64,000 nt of DNA from UBA4615 sp964399635 (GTDB taxonomy: Bacteria; Pseudomonadota; Gammaproteobacteria; Burkholderiales; Burkholderiaceae_E). Location: contig CAYNRU010000053.1 of the NCBI GenBank assembly GCA_964399635.1, positions 16,842 to 80,841 on the forward strand, given 5' to 3'. The position numbers and the translations under genes are program-made. This document shows positions 16,610-25,654 of this stretch, piece by piece. Within the stretch, counting starts at the first letter, position 1, and the number at the start of each line of letters is the position of its first letter. The notes beneath the pieces were generated by a model, which was not told where the DNA came from, did not search any database, and worked only from the letters and a program-made list of their open reading frames with translations.

Positions 16610-17409
16610 CGCGGGCCGCCCGGCGTACGCAGCAGCGCGAGCTGGCGCGACTGCACGACCAGGCGCCCCTGCGCGTCCCACAGCATGCCGTCCTCGAGCA
16701 ACCGGCCGCCCAGCATGTCGACGGTATCGAAGCGCCCGAGCATCCAGCCCGGGGCGGGGCGGCGCCGCACCTGCACGGTGAGCGCGACCGTGGGCACCCA
16801 GCCCACCGCGCTCACCAGCCCGAATACCGCGGGCGGGAATGCGTCGGCGAACAGCAGGCTCGCCAGCGTGTCCGGCTCGCGGTCGTCGCGGAACCGGATC
16901 CAGCCGCTGACCTGCGCGCGGCCGGCGCCAGCCGCGCGCACCTGGTCCGGGTGCAGGCGCACCTCGACCCGGTCGAGGATCGGCATCGCGAGGCCCTGCT
17001 CGGCGGGCGAGCGTGGCGTACAGTCCCGGGGCGCGGGCATGGCGGGCGGCACGACGGTCAGCGCGGGCTCGTCGTCGGTCGCGAGGTCGCCGAGCGAGGC
17101 CAGCACCGCGAGCCGCGGCGTGCCGTCCTGCAGCAGGGTCGCCCGCGCTGTCCCGAGCGTGCGCCCGGTGGACAGCACCTCCACCTCGACCCGGCACGGC
17201 CGGTCGGGCAGCCCGGGCTTGAGGTAGTGGACCGAGATGCTCAGCGGATCCGGATAGGCAGGCAGCGCATGTCGCAGTCCGGTGAAGGCGAGCGCGAGCA
17301 GGTAGCCGCCGTTGGGGTTGGCGCCGATGTTCCAGCGCGCAGTCACGAGCCCGGTCCAGGCACGCTCGCCGGCCGGCTCGAGTCGGATGTCGTCGTCGAA
17401 GTCGCTCAT
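16606..17409 (-). CDS. acyl-CoA thioesterase-like protein (TesB-type double hotdog)
   Basis: A 267-residue protein with two hotdog-like halves. The first has 'WNIGANPNGGYLLALAFTGL' and 'SISVHYLKPGLPDRPC'; the second has 'PAPGWMLGRFDTVDMLGGRL' and 'EDGMLWDAQGRLVVQSRQLA', typical of TesB-like acyl-CoA thioesterases. It probably hydrolyses an acyl-CoA in the cytoplasm; the substrate is unknown. I use the ATG at 17409; an ATG at 17427 is also in frame. First gene of an operon with the CusF-like and DUF4239 genes. Confidence 0.78.
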   Translation of the reverse strand: MSDFDDDIRLEPAGERAWTGLVTARWNIGANPNGGYLLALAFTGLRHALPAYPDPLSISVHYLKPGLPDRPCRVEVEVLSTGRTLGTARATLLQDGTPRLAVLASLGDLATDDEPALTVVPPAMPAPRDCTPRSPAEQGLAMPILDRVEVRLHPDQVRAAGAGRAQVSGWIRFRDDREPDTLASLLFADAFPPAVFGLVSAVGWVPTVALTVQVRRRPAPGWMLGRFDTVDMLGGRLLEDGMLWDAQGRLVVQSRQLALLRTPGGPR

Positions 17410-17594
17410 GGGGGTTCCGCCATGCAATGCCCGTATTGTCCTTCATGCGGCGGGCGGCGCGCCGCGGGGGGGCCGGCCACCGCCAGGACCGGGCCCGCGG
17501 CCGCAGCGGGGGGCGTCCGCGCGCCGGCTTGCGCACAGTGGCGTTCTCGACGACGATCGACGCCCCTTCGCACCGATCGCGCCCCGCTCCCGCC

Positions 17595-19109
17595 ATGACC
17601 CGTCGACTGTTCACCGCCTGCCTCGGCACCGAGACCAACTCCTTCTCGCCGATCCCGACCGGCATGTCCGTGTTCGAGGGCGCCATGCTGGTGCGAGGCG
17701 GCGCGCACGGCGCGCGCCCGTCGCTGTTCGCGGTGCCGCTGGTGCTGTGGCGCGAGCGCGCGCGTGCGCTCGGGTGGACGGTGCTCGAGGGGCTCGCGGC
17801 CTTCGCGACACCCGCCGGCGACACCACGCGCGCCACGCACGAGGCGCTGCGCGACGAGATCCTCGCCGACCTGCAGCGCGCGATGCCGGTGGACGCGGTG
17901 ATGCTCAACCTGCACGGCGCGATGATCGCCGACGGCTACCCGGACGCCGAGGGTGACCTGCTGTCGCGGGTCCGCGCGATCGTGGGCCCAGACGTGCCGA
18001 TCGCCGCCGAGCTCGACCTGCACTGCCACCTCACCCGGCTCAAGGTCGACAGCGCCGACATCCTGGTGATCTTCAAGGAGTACCCGCACGTCGACGTGGC
18101 CGAGCGCGCGGCGGAGGTCTTCGACCTGCTCGAGCACACGCTGGCCGGGCGCATCCGCCCGGTGATGGCGCTCTACGACTGCGCGATGCTCGGCATCTAC
18201 CCCACGACAGCCGAGCCGATGACGGCGCTGGTCGGCCGAATGAAGGCGCTCGAGCGCGAGCCGGGCGTGCTGTCGGTGTCGCTCGCGCACGGCTTCCCGT
18301 GGGGCGACACGCCCGAGGTCGGCACGCGGATGCTGGTGGTGACGGACGGCGACGCGGCGCTCGCGGCACGGCTCGCCGCCGAGCTGGGCGAGGCCGTCTG
18401 GGCGGCGCGCGACGCGATCGTGCCCCCCTTCCTCGGCATCGACGCGGCCATCGACCGCGTGCTCGCGCACGCGCCGGACGGCCGGCCCTTCGTGCTCGCC
18501 GACACCGCGGACAATCCCGGCATCGGCGCGGCCGGCGACTCGACCTTCCTGCTGCGCCGGCTGATCGAACGCGGCGTCGGCGGCGTCGCGCTGTCGCCGC
18601 TGTGGGACCCGATCGCCACCGGGCTTGCGTTCGACGCGGGGGTTGGCGCGACCCTCGACATGCGGATCGGCGGCAAGCTCGGCGCGGGCTCGGGCGACGC
18701 GCTCGACGTGCGCGTCGAGGTGAAGGCGCTGACCCCCGAAGGCTGGCAGCCCTTCGGGGGCACCCAGGCGCCGCTCGGGCGGCTCGCGTGGCTGCGTATC
18801 GGCGGCCCTTCGGACGCCGAAGCGATCGACGTGGTGGTCAACGACTACCGCATCCAGAGCTTCCATCCCGACTGCTTCGCGGTCGCCGGCATCGACCCGA
18901 CCCGACCGCGCGCGCTGGTCGCCAAGTCGACCCAGCACTTCCATGCCGGCTTCGCGCCGATCGCGCGCGAGATCCTGTACGTGTCGGCGCCGGGCTCGGG
19001 CTCGATGGACATGGCCGCCCTGCCCTACCGTCAGGTCGGGCGCGCGCTCTGGCCCAAGGTGGCCGACCCTGCACGCGGCGTGCCGCCGGGGATGCGCGGC
19101 GCGGCCTGA
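17595..19109 (+). CDS. M81 family metallopeptidase, MlrC-like
   Basis: A 504-residue protein of the MlrC (microcystin degradation) family. The N-terminus 'TRRLFTACLGTETNSFSPIP' and 'VDAVMLNLHGAMIADGYPDAE' are characteristic. 'IAAELDLHCHLTRL' supplies likely metal ligands, and the C-terminal MlrC domain is marked by 'LADTADNPGIGAAGDSTFLL'. Most members are in bacteria that do not degrade microcystin and probably hydrolyse other small amides or peptides, so the substrate should not be assumed. The start at 17595 is the ATG before the conserved N-terminus. It is convergent with hutH; the stops are 7 nt apart. Confidence 0.88.
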   Translation: MTRRLFTACLGTETNSFSPIPTGMSVFEGAMLVRGGAHGARPSLFAVPLVLWRERARALGWTVLEGLAAFATPAGDTTRATHEALRDEILADLQRAMPVDAVMLNLHGAMIADGYPDAEGDLLSRVRAIVGPDVPIAAELDLHCHLTRLKVDSADILVIFKEYPHVDVAERAAEVFDLLEHTLAGRIRPVMALYDCAMLGIYPTTAEPMTALVGRMKALEREPGVLSVSLAHGFPWGDTPEVGTRMLVVTDGDAALAARLAAELGEAVWAARDAIVPPFLGIDAAIDRVLAHAPDGRPFVLADTADNPGIGAAGDSTFLLRRLIERGVGGVALSPLWDPIATGLAFDAGVGATLDMRIGGKLGAGSGDALDVRVEVKALTPEGWQPFGGTQAPLGRLAWLRIGGPSDAEAIDVVVNDYRIQSFHPDCFAVAGIDPTRPRALVAKSTQHFHAGFAPIAREILYVSAPGSGSMDMAALPYRQVGRALWPKVADPARGVPPGMRGAA

Positions 19110-19116
19110 GCCGGCC

Positions 19117-20648
19117 TCAGTCGAGCGCAGGCAGGGGCAGCGGCGCGACCGCCGCGGTCACCGCGCCCGAGGCGACAAGGTCGATCGCCGCGGCGATGTC
19201 CGGCTGCAGATGCCGGTCCTCGTCGAGGTGCGGCACGCGTACGCGCAGCAACGCGCGCACCGCCTCGAGCGGTGGGCTCGAGGCGAGCGGCGCGTGGAAG
19301 TCGCAGCCCTGCGCCGCGCACAGCAGCTCTATCCCGACGATCGCGCGCAGGTTGGCGGTCATCCGCAGCAGGCGCCTCGCGCCGTGCGCGGCCATCGACA
19401 CGTGGTCCTCCTGGTTGGCCGAGGTCGGGATCGAGTCGACGCTCGCCGGGAAGGCCTGCTGGCGGTTCTCGGCGACCAGCGCCGCAGCGGTCACCTGCGG
19501 GATCATCAGACCCGAGTTCAGGCCGGGGCGAGGGGTCAGGAACGCGGGCAGGCCCGACAGCGCCGGATCGACCAGCATCGCGATGCGCCGCTCGGCGATC
19601 GAGCCGATCTCGCACACGGCCATCGCGATCGTGTCGGCGGCGAATGCGACCGGCTCGGCATGGAAGTTCCCGCCTGACAGCGCCTCGTCGGTGTCGGCGA
19701 AGATCAGCGGGTTGTCCGAGACGCCGTTGGCCTCGATTGCGAGCGTCGCCCCCGCCTGCCGGAGCAGGTCTCGAGCACAGCCCCCATCACCTGCGGCTGG
19801 CAGCGCAGGCAGTACGGGGCCTGCACGCGCGCATCGCCCATCCGGTGCGACGCTCGGATCGCGCTGCCGGCCATCAGCGCGCGACAGGCGCGCGCCGTCT
19901 CGAGCTGGCCGGCGTGACTGCGCAGCCGGTGGATGCGCTCGTCGAACGGCGTGTCCGTGCCGCGCGCCGCATCGGTCGCGAGCGCGCCGGTCACGATGGC
20001 GGCCTGCATCGCCGCCTCGGCCTCGAAAAGCCCGGCCAGCGCGAACGCGGTCGAGAACTGCGTGCCGTTGAGCAGGGCGAGGCCCTCCTTGGCCTGCAGC
20101 GCGAGCGGTCGCAACCCCGCGCCCGCCAGTGCCTGCGCGGCGGGCGGCACACCCTGCGGCGCGTCGATGGTCCCCACGCCGATCATCGCCGCGGCCATGT
20201 GCGCGAGCGGTGCGAGGTCGCCCGACGCGCCCACCGAGCCCTGGCTCGGCACGACCGGGACGAGCCCCCCGGCCAGCATCGCCTCGATCAGGTCGACGAC
20301 TTCGGGGCGGACACCCGAGGCGCCCTGGGCGAGGCTCGCCAGCTTGAGCGCCATCATCAGCCGCGCGACCGGCCGCGGCATCGGATCGCCGACGCCGGCC
20401 GCGTGAGAGAGCACGATGTTGCGCTGCAGGGTGGCCAGGTCGACGGTGTCGATGCGCACGCTCGCGAGCTTGCCGAAGCCGGTGTTGATGCCGTAGACCG
20501 GCTCGCCGCGCGCCAGGATGCGGCCCACCGATGCTGCGGCGGCCGCGATGCCCGCGCGGCATCGGGTGTCGAGCACGACGGGTGCGCCGCGCCAGATGTC
20601 GCGCCACTGCGCGAGGCAGACCTGTGCAGGAACCAGCAGCGCGTCCAT
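19117..20648 (-). pseudogene. hutH: histidine ammonia-lyase with an internal frameshift
   Basis: The two halves of a histidine ammonia-lyase lie in different frames. The first (20648 to about 19770) has 'YGINTGFGKLASV' and the Ala141-Ser142-Gly143 triad that forms the MIO cofactor (GASGDLAPL). It runs to 'CLRCQPQVMGAVL', after which the frame becomes nonsense. The second resumes at 'LLRQAGATLAIEANGVSDNP' and continues to a normal C-terminus. At about 19764-19773 the coding strand reads CTCGAGACCTG where CTCGACCTG would join the halves. Removing two bases gives 509 residues, the usual length. This is either a true inactivating 2-nt insertion or a sequencing error. A GGAG precedes the ATG. No hutU, hutI or hutG is nearby. 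Confidence 0.82.
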
Positions 20649-20809
20649 CAGGGTCTCCGGGAGCCGGGCGCGCGACGCGCCCCCGGACCGCATCGTAGCG
20701 GAGTGCCCGTCGCCCGCTTCGCGAGTGCTGCGAGTGCCTGCCCGGCACATGCCCTAAGCCCCCCCGATCAGCGAGGGCCTGGCCGATGGCCCCGGGTCGC
20801 GCGCGGCGC

Positions 20810-20815
20810 TATGAT
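20810..20815 (+). promoter_or_regulatory. candidate -10 element of the KTSC-like gene
   Basis: TATGAT in a GC-rich context matches the -10 consensus in four or five positions. It implies a transcript starting near 20822, which favours the TTG at 20858 as the start codon over the ATG at 20786. Confidence 0.4.
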
Positions 20816-20857
20816 CGGCGCGAGCGTGCGCCTCATGCGCGCAGCACCCCGCCGACC

Positions 20858-21184
20858 TTGAGCACACTTCTCCTCATCCTGCTCGCCCTGCTTTCCGGGG
20901 GGCCGCCCGGCGCAACCGGACACGTCGCCGCCGACGAGGTCGTGATCGTCGAGGGCATGGGTCCGGTCGCACTCGCCGGCCTCGAGTGCATCGCGATCGG
21001 GCGAAGCTCGGCCGTCGGACGCGTGTGCCGCGATGCCACGGGCACGCGCGCGGTCGCGCAGGTCGGTGGACGCACGCTCGCCTACTGCGACCTGCCCGAG
21101 GGCCTCGTCGCGGCCTGGCTCGACGCCCGGTCGATGGGCCGCTTCCATGCCGAGCACCTCGCGGGACGGCACGCCTGCGGGTAA
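20858..21184 (+). CDS. small exported KTSC-like protein
   Basis: A 108-residue protein starting at a TTG. It has a Leu-rich signal peptide (residues 1-21) followed by a short domain whose end, 'AYCDLPEGLVAAWLDARSMG' then 'RFHAEHLAGRHACG', resembles KTSC domains, small proteins of unknown function with a Cys near each end. Three Cys residues lie in the mature part. A longer form from the ATG at 20786 has an Arg-rich extension and a GAGG upstream, but would begin before the candidate promoter, so I prefer the TTG. Confidence 0.5.
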   Translation: MSTLLLILLALLSGGPPGATGHVAADEVVIVEGMGPVALAGLECIAIGRSSAVGRVCRDATGTRAVAQVGGRTLAYCDLPEGLVAAWLDARSMGRFHAEHLAGRHACG

Positions 21185-21191
21185 GTACTTA
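21182..21191. promoter_or_regulatory. perfect 10-bp palindrome TAAGTACTTA
   Basis: A perfect AT-rich palindrome overlaps the stop codon of the preceding gene, about 100 nt upstream of the small AT-hook-like protein. A second inverted repeat, GCCCGC-TGGC-GCGGGC, lies at 21234-21249. Either could be an operator; neither is followed by a T-run. Confidence 0.3.
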
Positions 21192-21289
21192 TGACGCCCC
21201 ACGTCCACGCGGCAACGTTCGGAACCGCTGAACGCCCGCTGGCGCGGGCTGAGTGCTACCCTTGGCTCAGAATTTTCCGGGACGACCCG

Positions 21290-21532
21290 ATGGCCAAGAA
21301 ACTCGACGCAGCAAAAGCAGCACCCGCAGCCAAGGCGACACTCGCCACCAATGCGACGCCCCCGCGCCGCGGCCGGCCACCGCGCCGTGTCTACATCAAC
21401 GTGCTTGTCAAGGCGTCGACCCGCGAGGGTCTCACCCGGCTGAAGGCCGAAGGCGAGCTCGCGAGCCAGGGAGAGGTCATCGACGGGTTGGTCGCGCTCG
21501 CCCTGGCGCAGCGGGCCAAGCGGGGCGCCTGA
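21290..21532 (+). CDS. small basic protein with AT-hook-like motif
   Basis: An 80-residue protein of unknown function. Its N-terminal 24 residues are Lys/Ala-rich, followed by Arg-Arg-Gly-Arg-Pro-Pro-Arg-Arg, an AT-hook-like motif (Gly-Arg-Pro core). The rest, 'VYINVLVKASTREGLTRLKA' then 'SQGEVIDGLVALALAQ', has a strand-helix-helix look compatible with a ribbon-helix-helix DNA-binding fold. Both features suggest a small DNA-binding protein, but this is inference. A -10-like TACCCT lies at 21257-21262. Confidence 0.6.
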   Translation: MAKKLDAAKAAPAAKATLATNATPPRRGRPPRRVYINVLVKASTREGLTRLKAEGELASQGEVIDGLVALALAQRAKRGA

Positions 21533-21560
21533 CCCGCGAGGCGCCGCGCGACCGGCCCCG

Positions 21561-22748
21561 TCAGGAGCCGGTCTCCCGCAGGAAGTCCCGCAGCAGCGCG
21601 AGGACAGCCCCTGGCTGCTCCTGCTGAACCCAATGGCCCGCACCCGCGACCGTGTGCACGCCGAGCAAGCGGGTGCACAGCGACTGCATCGCCTCGAGCT
21701 CACCGGGCTTCTGGTGCATGCCCCAGTCGCTCGCACCGGCGATGAAGGCTGCGGGCACATCGATCCTGCGGCCGGCGAACAACTGCTGCTCGGCACCGAA
21801 GGCGCCGCCGGTCGCGCAGCGGTACCAGTTCAGCCCGCCCTGGAAGCCGGTCCGGCCGTACTCTGCCGCGTAGACGTCGAGCACCGCGTCGGGCAGCCAG
21901 CGGCACGCGGCGACCTGCTGCGCCGACGGCATGTGCGGCGCGACGGTCTGCGCCATGTCCTGCGCAAGGTCCATCACGTAGTAGGTCGGCAGGCGCGCGA
22001 GCGCCTCGGCGCTCCACGCGCCGAGCGGCACCGGCCGATTGGCGGGCCAGTCGGCGCTCTTGACGTGGAAGTAGGCGCGCAGGAAGGCATGCAGCCCCTG
22101 CGCGCACCGGCGCATGTCCGCATCGGCGGCCGGCGTCGAGTAGTACCACTGGTAGTGCTTGCGCGGCCGGGGCAACGTGGCGAGCGCCGCGAGCGTCGCG
22201 CTCACGTCGGGGAAGCGCCGGGCGCCGCGCGCCTGCTGCGGCGCGTCCGCCGTGTCGAAGGGCAGCGCCGCGGGGCCGCCGAACGGCGCGCTCATCATCA
22301 CGACCGAGCTGAACACATCGGGGCGGACCAGCGCGCACCAGCCGGCGACCGGCGAGCCGAAGTCGTGGCCGAACACCGCGCGCACGCTGCGATGGCCGAG
22401 CGCCGACACCAGCCCGAGCGCGTCCCGCACGAGGTTCAGCATCCGGAACGGCGAGATGTCGACGTCGTAGGCCTCATCGCCCCAGCCGGTGGTGCGCCCG
22501 TAGCCGCGCTGGTCGGGGGCGACGACGTGGTAACCGGCGTCGGCGAGCGCCGGCATCAGCTCGCGCCAGCTGTAGGCGAGCTCCGGGAAGCCGTGCAGCA
22601 GCAGGATGCAGGGCCGGCCCCTGGGGGCGAAGCCGGCCTCGAGCACGTGCATGCGCAGCCCGTTGACGTCGTCCACGAAGCGCGAGCGCACCCCCGCGGG
22701 CAGCAGCGCCGCGTCGAGCGGTCCGGGCGGTTCGGGGCGGTCGGTCAT
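21561..22748 (-). CDS. epoxide hydrolase-type alpha/beta hydrolase
   Basis: A 395-residue alpha/beta hydrolase. It has HGFPELAYSWRE (oxyanion region, about residue 53), nucleophile elbow GHDFGSP with an Asp nucleophile (about 127), a lid with 'GGLNWYR' whose Tyr is the usual epoxide-activating residue, and 'VAGAGHWVQQEQP' with the catalytic His. This fits a soluble epoxide hydrolase better than a dehalogenase. Its ATG at 22748 comes one base after the ugpC stop, with GGGAG upstream, so it is the last gene of the ugp operon, where many bacteria have the phosphodiesterase ugpQ. No substrate link to glycerol phosphate is known. Confidence 0.82.
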   Translation of the reverse strand: MTDRPEPPGPLDAALLPAGVRSRFVDDVNGLRMHVLEAGFAPRGRPCILLLHGFPELAYSWRELMPALADAGYHVVAPDQRGYGRTTGWGDEAYDVDISPFRMLNLVRDALGLVSALGHRSVRAVFGHDFGSPVAGWCALVRPDVFSSVVMMSAPFGGPAALPFDTADAPQQARGARRFPDVSATLAALATLPRPRKHYQWYYSTPAADADMRRCAQGLHAFLRAYFHVKSADWPANRPVPLGAWSAEALARLPTYYVMDLAQDMAQTVAPHMPSAQQVAACRWLPDAVLDVYAAEYGRTGFQGGLNWYRCATGGAFGAEQQLFAGRRIDVPAAFIAGASDWGMHQKPGELEAMQSLCTRLLGVHTVAGAGHWVQQEQPGAVLALLRDFLRETGS

Positions 22749-22749
22749 C

Positions 22750-23814
22750 TCAGGCTCCCACACGGCGCTGGCTCTGAGGGTCGAACCAGTGCACCTGCGA
22801 CGCCTCGACGCTCAGCGCCACCGTCGCGCCGCGCGCCGGCGGCACGGCGGTGCCCTCGATGCGCACCGTGATGCCCTGCTCGCCCAGGCGACCGTGCACC
22901 AGGCGCTCTGCGCCGAGCATCTCGACCAGCTCCACGCGCATCGGCCATCCCGTGTCGGCGAGCGAGATGTGCTCGGGGCGCACCCCCAGGATCAGCTCGC
23001 CGCCGCGGGGCGCGTCGGCCGGCAGCGCGAGCGACACGCCGCCGAGCTCGAAGCTGCGCTCCCGGGCCTGCCCGGTCATCAGGTTCATCGGCGGCGACCC
23101 GATGAAGCCCGCAACGAAGGTGGACTCGGGCCGCTGATAGACCGACTCGGGCGTGCCGATCTGCTCGACGACGCCGCGGTTCATCACGATCATCCGTTGC
23201 GCGAGGGTCATCGCCTCGACCTGGTCGTGGGTCACGAACAGCGAGGTGACCCCGAGCTCGGCGTGCAGCTTCTGGATCTCGAGGCGGGTCTGCGCGCGCA
23301 GCTTGGCATCGAGGTTGGAGAGCGGCTCGTCGAACAGGAAGACCTGCGGCTGGCGGACGATCGCCCGGCCCATCGCGACCCGCTGGCGCTGACCGCCGGA
23401 GAGCTGGCGCGGCTTGCGCTCGAGGAAGGAGCCGATCTCGAGGATGGCCGCCGCCTTGCGCACGCGCGCGTCGATCTCGGCGCGCGGCACCCTGGCGATC
23501 TTCAGGCCGTAGGCCATGTTGTCGTACACGCTCATGTGCGGATAGAGCGCGTAATTCTGGAACACCATCGCGATGTCGCGCGCGGAGGGCTCGACGTCGT
23601 TGACCACCCGCCCGCCGATCGCGATCTCGCCGCCGCTGATCTCCTCGAGCCCCGCGACCATGCGCAGCAGCGTGCTCTTGCCGCAGCCCGACGGACCGAC
23701 GATGACGATGAACTCGCCGTCGGCGATCTCGGCGCTGACGCCGTGGATCACCGTCACCGCTGCCTTGCCGGTGCCGTACTGCTTGAATACATTGCGGATC
23801 GACAGCGCGCCCAT
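22750..23814 (-). CDS. ugpC: sn-glycerol-3-phosphate ABC importer ATPase
   Basis: A 354-residue ABC ATPase of the CUT1/MalK-like type. Walker A is GPSGCGKST (about 38-46), the Q-loop is 'AMVFQNYALYPHMSV', the signature is LSGGQRQR, and the Walker B is 'VFLFDEPLSNLDAKLR'. The switch His is in 'FVTHDQVEAMTLA'. A C-terminal TOBE-like domain (240-354) has 'LILGVRPEHISL'. It powers uptake of glycerol-3-phosphate and related phosphodiesters through UgpA/UgpE. The start is one base after the ugpE stop. Confidence 0.93.
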   Translation of the reverse strand: MGALSIRNVFKQYGTGKAAVTVIHGVSAEIADGEFIVIVGPSGCGKSTLLRMVAGLEEISGGEIAIGGRVVNDVEPSARDIAMVFQNYALYPHMSVYDNMAYGLKIARVPRAEIDARVRKAAAILEIGSFLERKPRQLSGGQRQRVAMGRAIVRQPQVFLFDEPLSNLDAKLRAQTRLEIQKLHAELGVTSLFVTHDQVEAMTLAQRMIVMNRGVVEQIGTPESVYQRPESTFVAGFIGSPPMNLMTGQARERSFELGGVSLALPADAPRGGELILGVRPEHISLADTGWPMRVELVEMLGAERLVHGRLGEQGITVRIEGTAVPPARGATVALSVEASQVHWFDPQSQRRVGA

Positions 23815-23815
23815 G

Positions 23816-24673
23816 CTACTTCTCGGTATCCACCAGTCCCTTGACGAACCAGCGCTGCATCAGCAGCACGACCGCCGCGGGGGGCAGCAGCGCCAGGATG
23901 GCGGTGGCCATGATGACATTCCATTCGTTGGCGGCGTCGCCGCCGGAGATCATCCTGCGGATGCCCATCACGATCGGGTACTTCGACTCGTCGGTCGTGA
24001 CCAGAAGCGGCCACAGGTACTGGTTCCAGCCGTAGATGAACTGGATCACGAACAGCGCCGCGATGCTGGTCGCCGACAGCGGCAGCAGCACGTCGCGAAA
24101 GAACCGCATCGGGCCGGCGCCGTCGATGCGCGCCGCCTCGACGAGCTCGTCGGGCACCGTCAGGAAGAACTGCCGGAACAGGAACGTCGCGGTCGCCGAC
24201 GCGATCAGCGGCACGGTGAGCCCGGCGTAGCTGTTGAGCATACCGAGGTTGGACACCACCTCGTAGGTCGGACCGATCCGCACCTCCACCGGCAGCATCA
24301 GCGTGATGAACACCATCCAGAAACACAGCGAGCGCAGCGGAAACCGGAAGTAGACGAACGCGAAGGCCGACAGCAGCGAGATGGCGATCTTGCCCAGCGC
24401 GATCACCATCGCCGAGACGAAGCTCACCCACAGCATCGGCGCGACCGGGGCGATCCGGCTGCCGTAGGTCGACTGCCCGCCGAACAGGGCGACTCGGTAG
24501 GTCTCCAGCATGTTGCTGCCCGGCAGCAGCGACATTGGTCGCTGCTGGACGATCTGCTCGGCGGTCTGCGTCGACGCGATGAACGTGACGTAGAGCGGGA
24601 AGGCGATCACCGCCACGCCCGCCGCCAGGACGAGGTGGGCGATCAGCGTGAGACCCGGTCGACGCTCCACCAT
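23816..24673 (-). CDS. ugpE: sn-glycerol-3-phosphate ABC importer permease UgpE
   Basis: A 285-residue inner-membrane permease with six hydrophobic segments. The EAA loop 'DELVEAARIDGAGPMRFFRD' (about 195-215) contacts the ATPase. 'FRFPLRSLCFWMVFITLMLP' and 'EVRIGPTYEVVSNLGMLNSY' are typical of UgpE. It pairs with UgpA. The gene is closely packed between ugpA and ugpC in the order ugpB-ugpA-ugpE-ugpC. Confidence 0.92.
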   Translation of the reverse strand: MVERRPGLTLIAHLVLAAGVAVIAFPLYVTFIASTQTAEQIVQQRPMSLLPGSNMLETYRVALFGGQSTYGSRIAPVAPMLWVSFVSAMVIALGKIAISLLSAFAFVYFRFPLRSLCFWMVFITLMLPVEVRIGPTYEVVSNLGMLNSYAGLTVPLIASATATFLFRQFFLTVPDELVEAARIDGAGPMRFFRDVLLPLSATSIAALFVIQFIYGWNQYLWPLLVTTDESKYPIVMGIRRMISGGDAANEWNVIMATAILALLPPAAVVLLMQRWFVKGLVDTEK

Positions 24674-24674
24674 C

Positions 24675-25562
24675 TCAGTACTGGACCTTCTTCTCGATGT
24701 AGCGGAACTGGACGACCGTCAGCATGATCACGATCGACATCAGCACCACCGACTGGGCGGCCGAGCCCCCCAGGTCGAGCGCCTTGAAGCCGTCGTAATA
24801 GACCTTGTACACCAGGATCGCGGTGTCCTTGCCGGGTCCGCCCTGCGTGGCGGCGTCGACGATCGCGAACGTGTCGAAGAACGCGTAGACGATGTTGATG
24901 ACCAGCAGGAAGAAGGTGGTCGGCGAGAGCAGCGGGAACACGATCGTCCAGAAGCGGCGCCAGGGCCGCGCCCCGTCGATCGCCGCCGCCTCGATCAGGC
25001 TCTTAGGAATCGACTGCAGACCCGCCAGGAAAAAGAGGAAGTTGTAGGAGATCTGTTTCCACACCGCGGCCATCACGATCAGCGCCATGGCGTCGCGCCC
25101 GTCGAGCAGGTGGTTCCACTCGACTCCCATCGACACCAGCGCATGGCTCACGATGCCCAGCGATGGCGCGAACATGAACAGCCACAGCACGCCGGCGATC
25201 GCCGGGGCGACGGCATACGGCCAGATCAGCAGCGTCTTGTAGAGCGCCGCGCCCTTGGTCAGGCTGTCGGCCATCACCGCCAGCAGCAGCGCCGTCGAGA
25301 TGCCGATGACGGCCACCAGCACCGAGAAGACCGCCGTGGTGCGGAACGATGCGAGATAGGTCGGATCGTGGATCAGGCGCTGGAAGTTCTCCAGCCCGAC
25401 GAACTCGGTCGAGGTGCCGAACGCGTCCTGCGTCAGAACCGACTGGTACAGCGCCTGGCCGGCCGGCCAGAAGAAGAACACCAGCACGATCGCCATCTGC
25501 GGTGCGATCAGCAGCCAGGGCAGCCAGGGACTGTTGAAGCGGACGCGTTTCTCGGTCGACAC
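24675..25562 (-). CDS. ugpA: sn-glycerol-3-phosphate ABC importer permease UgpA
   Basis: A 295-residue permease with six transmembrane segments. It begins 'TEKRVRFNSPWLPWLLIAPQ', as UgpA proteins do. The EAA loop is 'KSLIEAAAIDGARPWRRFWT'. I place the start at the GTG at 25562, which matches the usual UgpA N-terminus; in-frame TTG (25577) and GTG (25568) alternatives exist but lack good ribosome binding sites. It lies between ugpB and ugpE. Confidence 0.9.
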   Translation of the reverse strand: MSTEKRVRFNSPWLPWLLIAPQMAIVLVFFFWPAGQALYQSVLTQDAFGTSTEFVGLENFQRLIHDPTYLASFRTTAVFSVLVAVIGISTALLLAVMADSLTKGAALYKTLLIWPYAVAPAIAGVLWLFMFAPSLGIVSHALVSMGVEWNHLLDGRDAMALIVMAAVWKQISYNFLFFLAGLQSIPKSLIEAAAIDGARPWRRFWTIVFPLLSPTTFFLLVINIVYAFFDTFAIVDAATQGGPGKDTAILVYKVYYDGFKALDLGGSAAQSVVLMSIVIMLTVVQFRYIEKKVQY

Positions 25563-25654
25563 GGACACGCCTGGCAAAGGAGTCGCCCGCCCCCGACTGG
25601 CGGGCGGGCGGCATACGAAGAACCACCGAGCCGGCGGGACGCCGGCCCCGCCGT

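Noticed and set aside
17595..19109. Microcystin degradation (mlr) cluster
   Set aside because: Only an MlrC-like gene is present; mlrA, mlrB and mlrD are absent, and MlrC homologues are widespread outside microcystin degraders.
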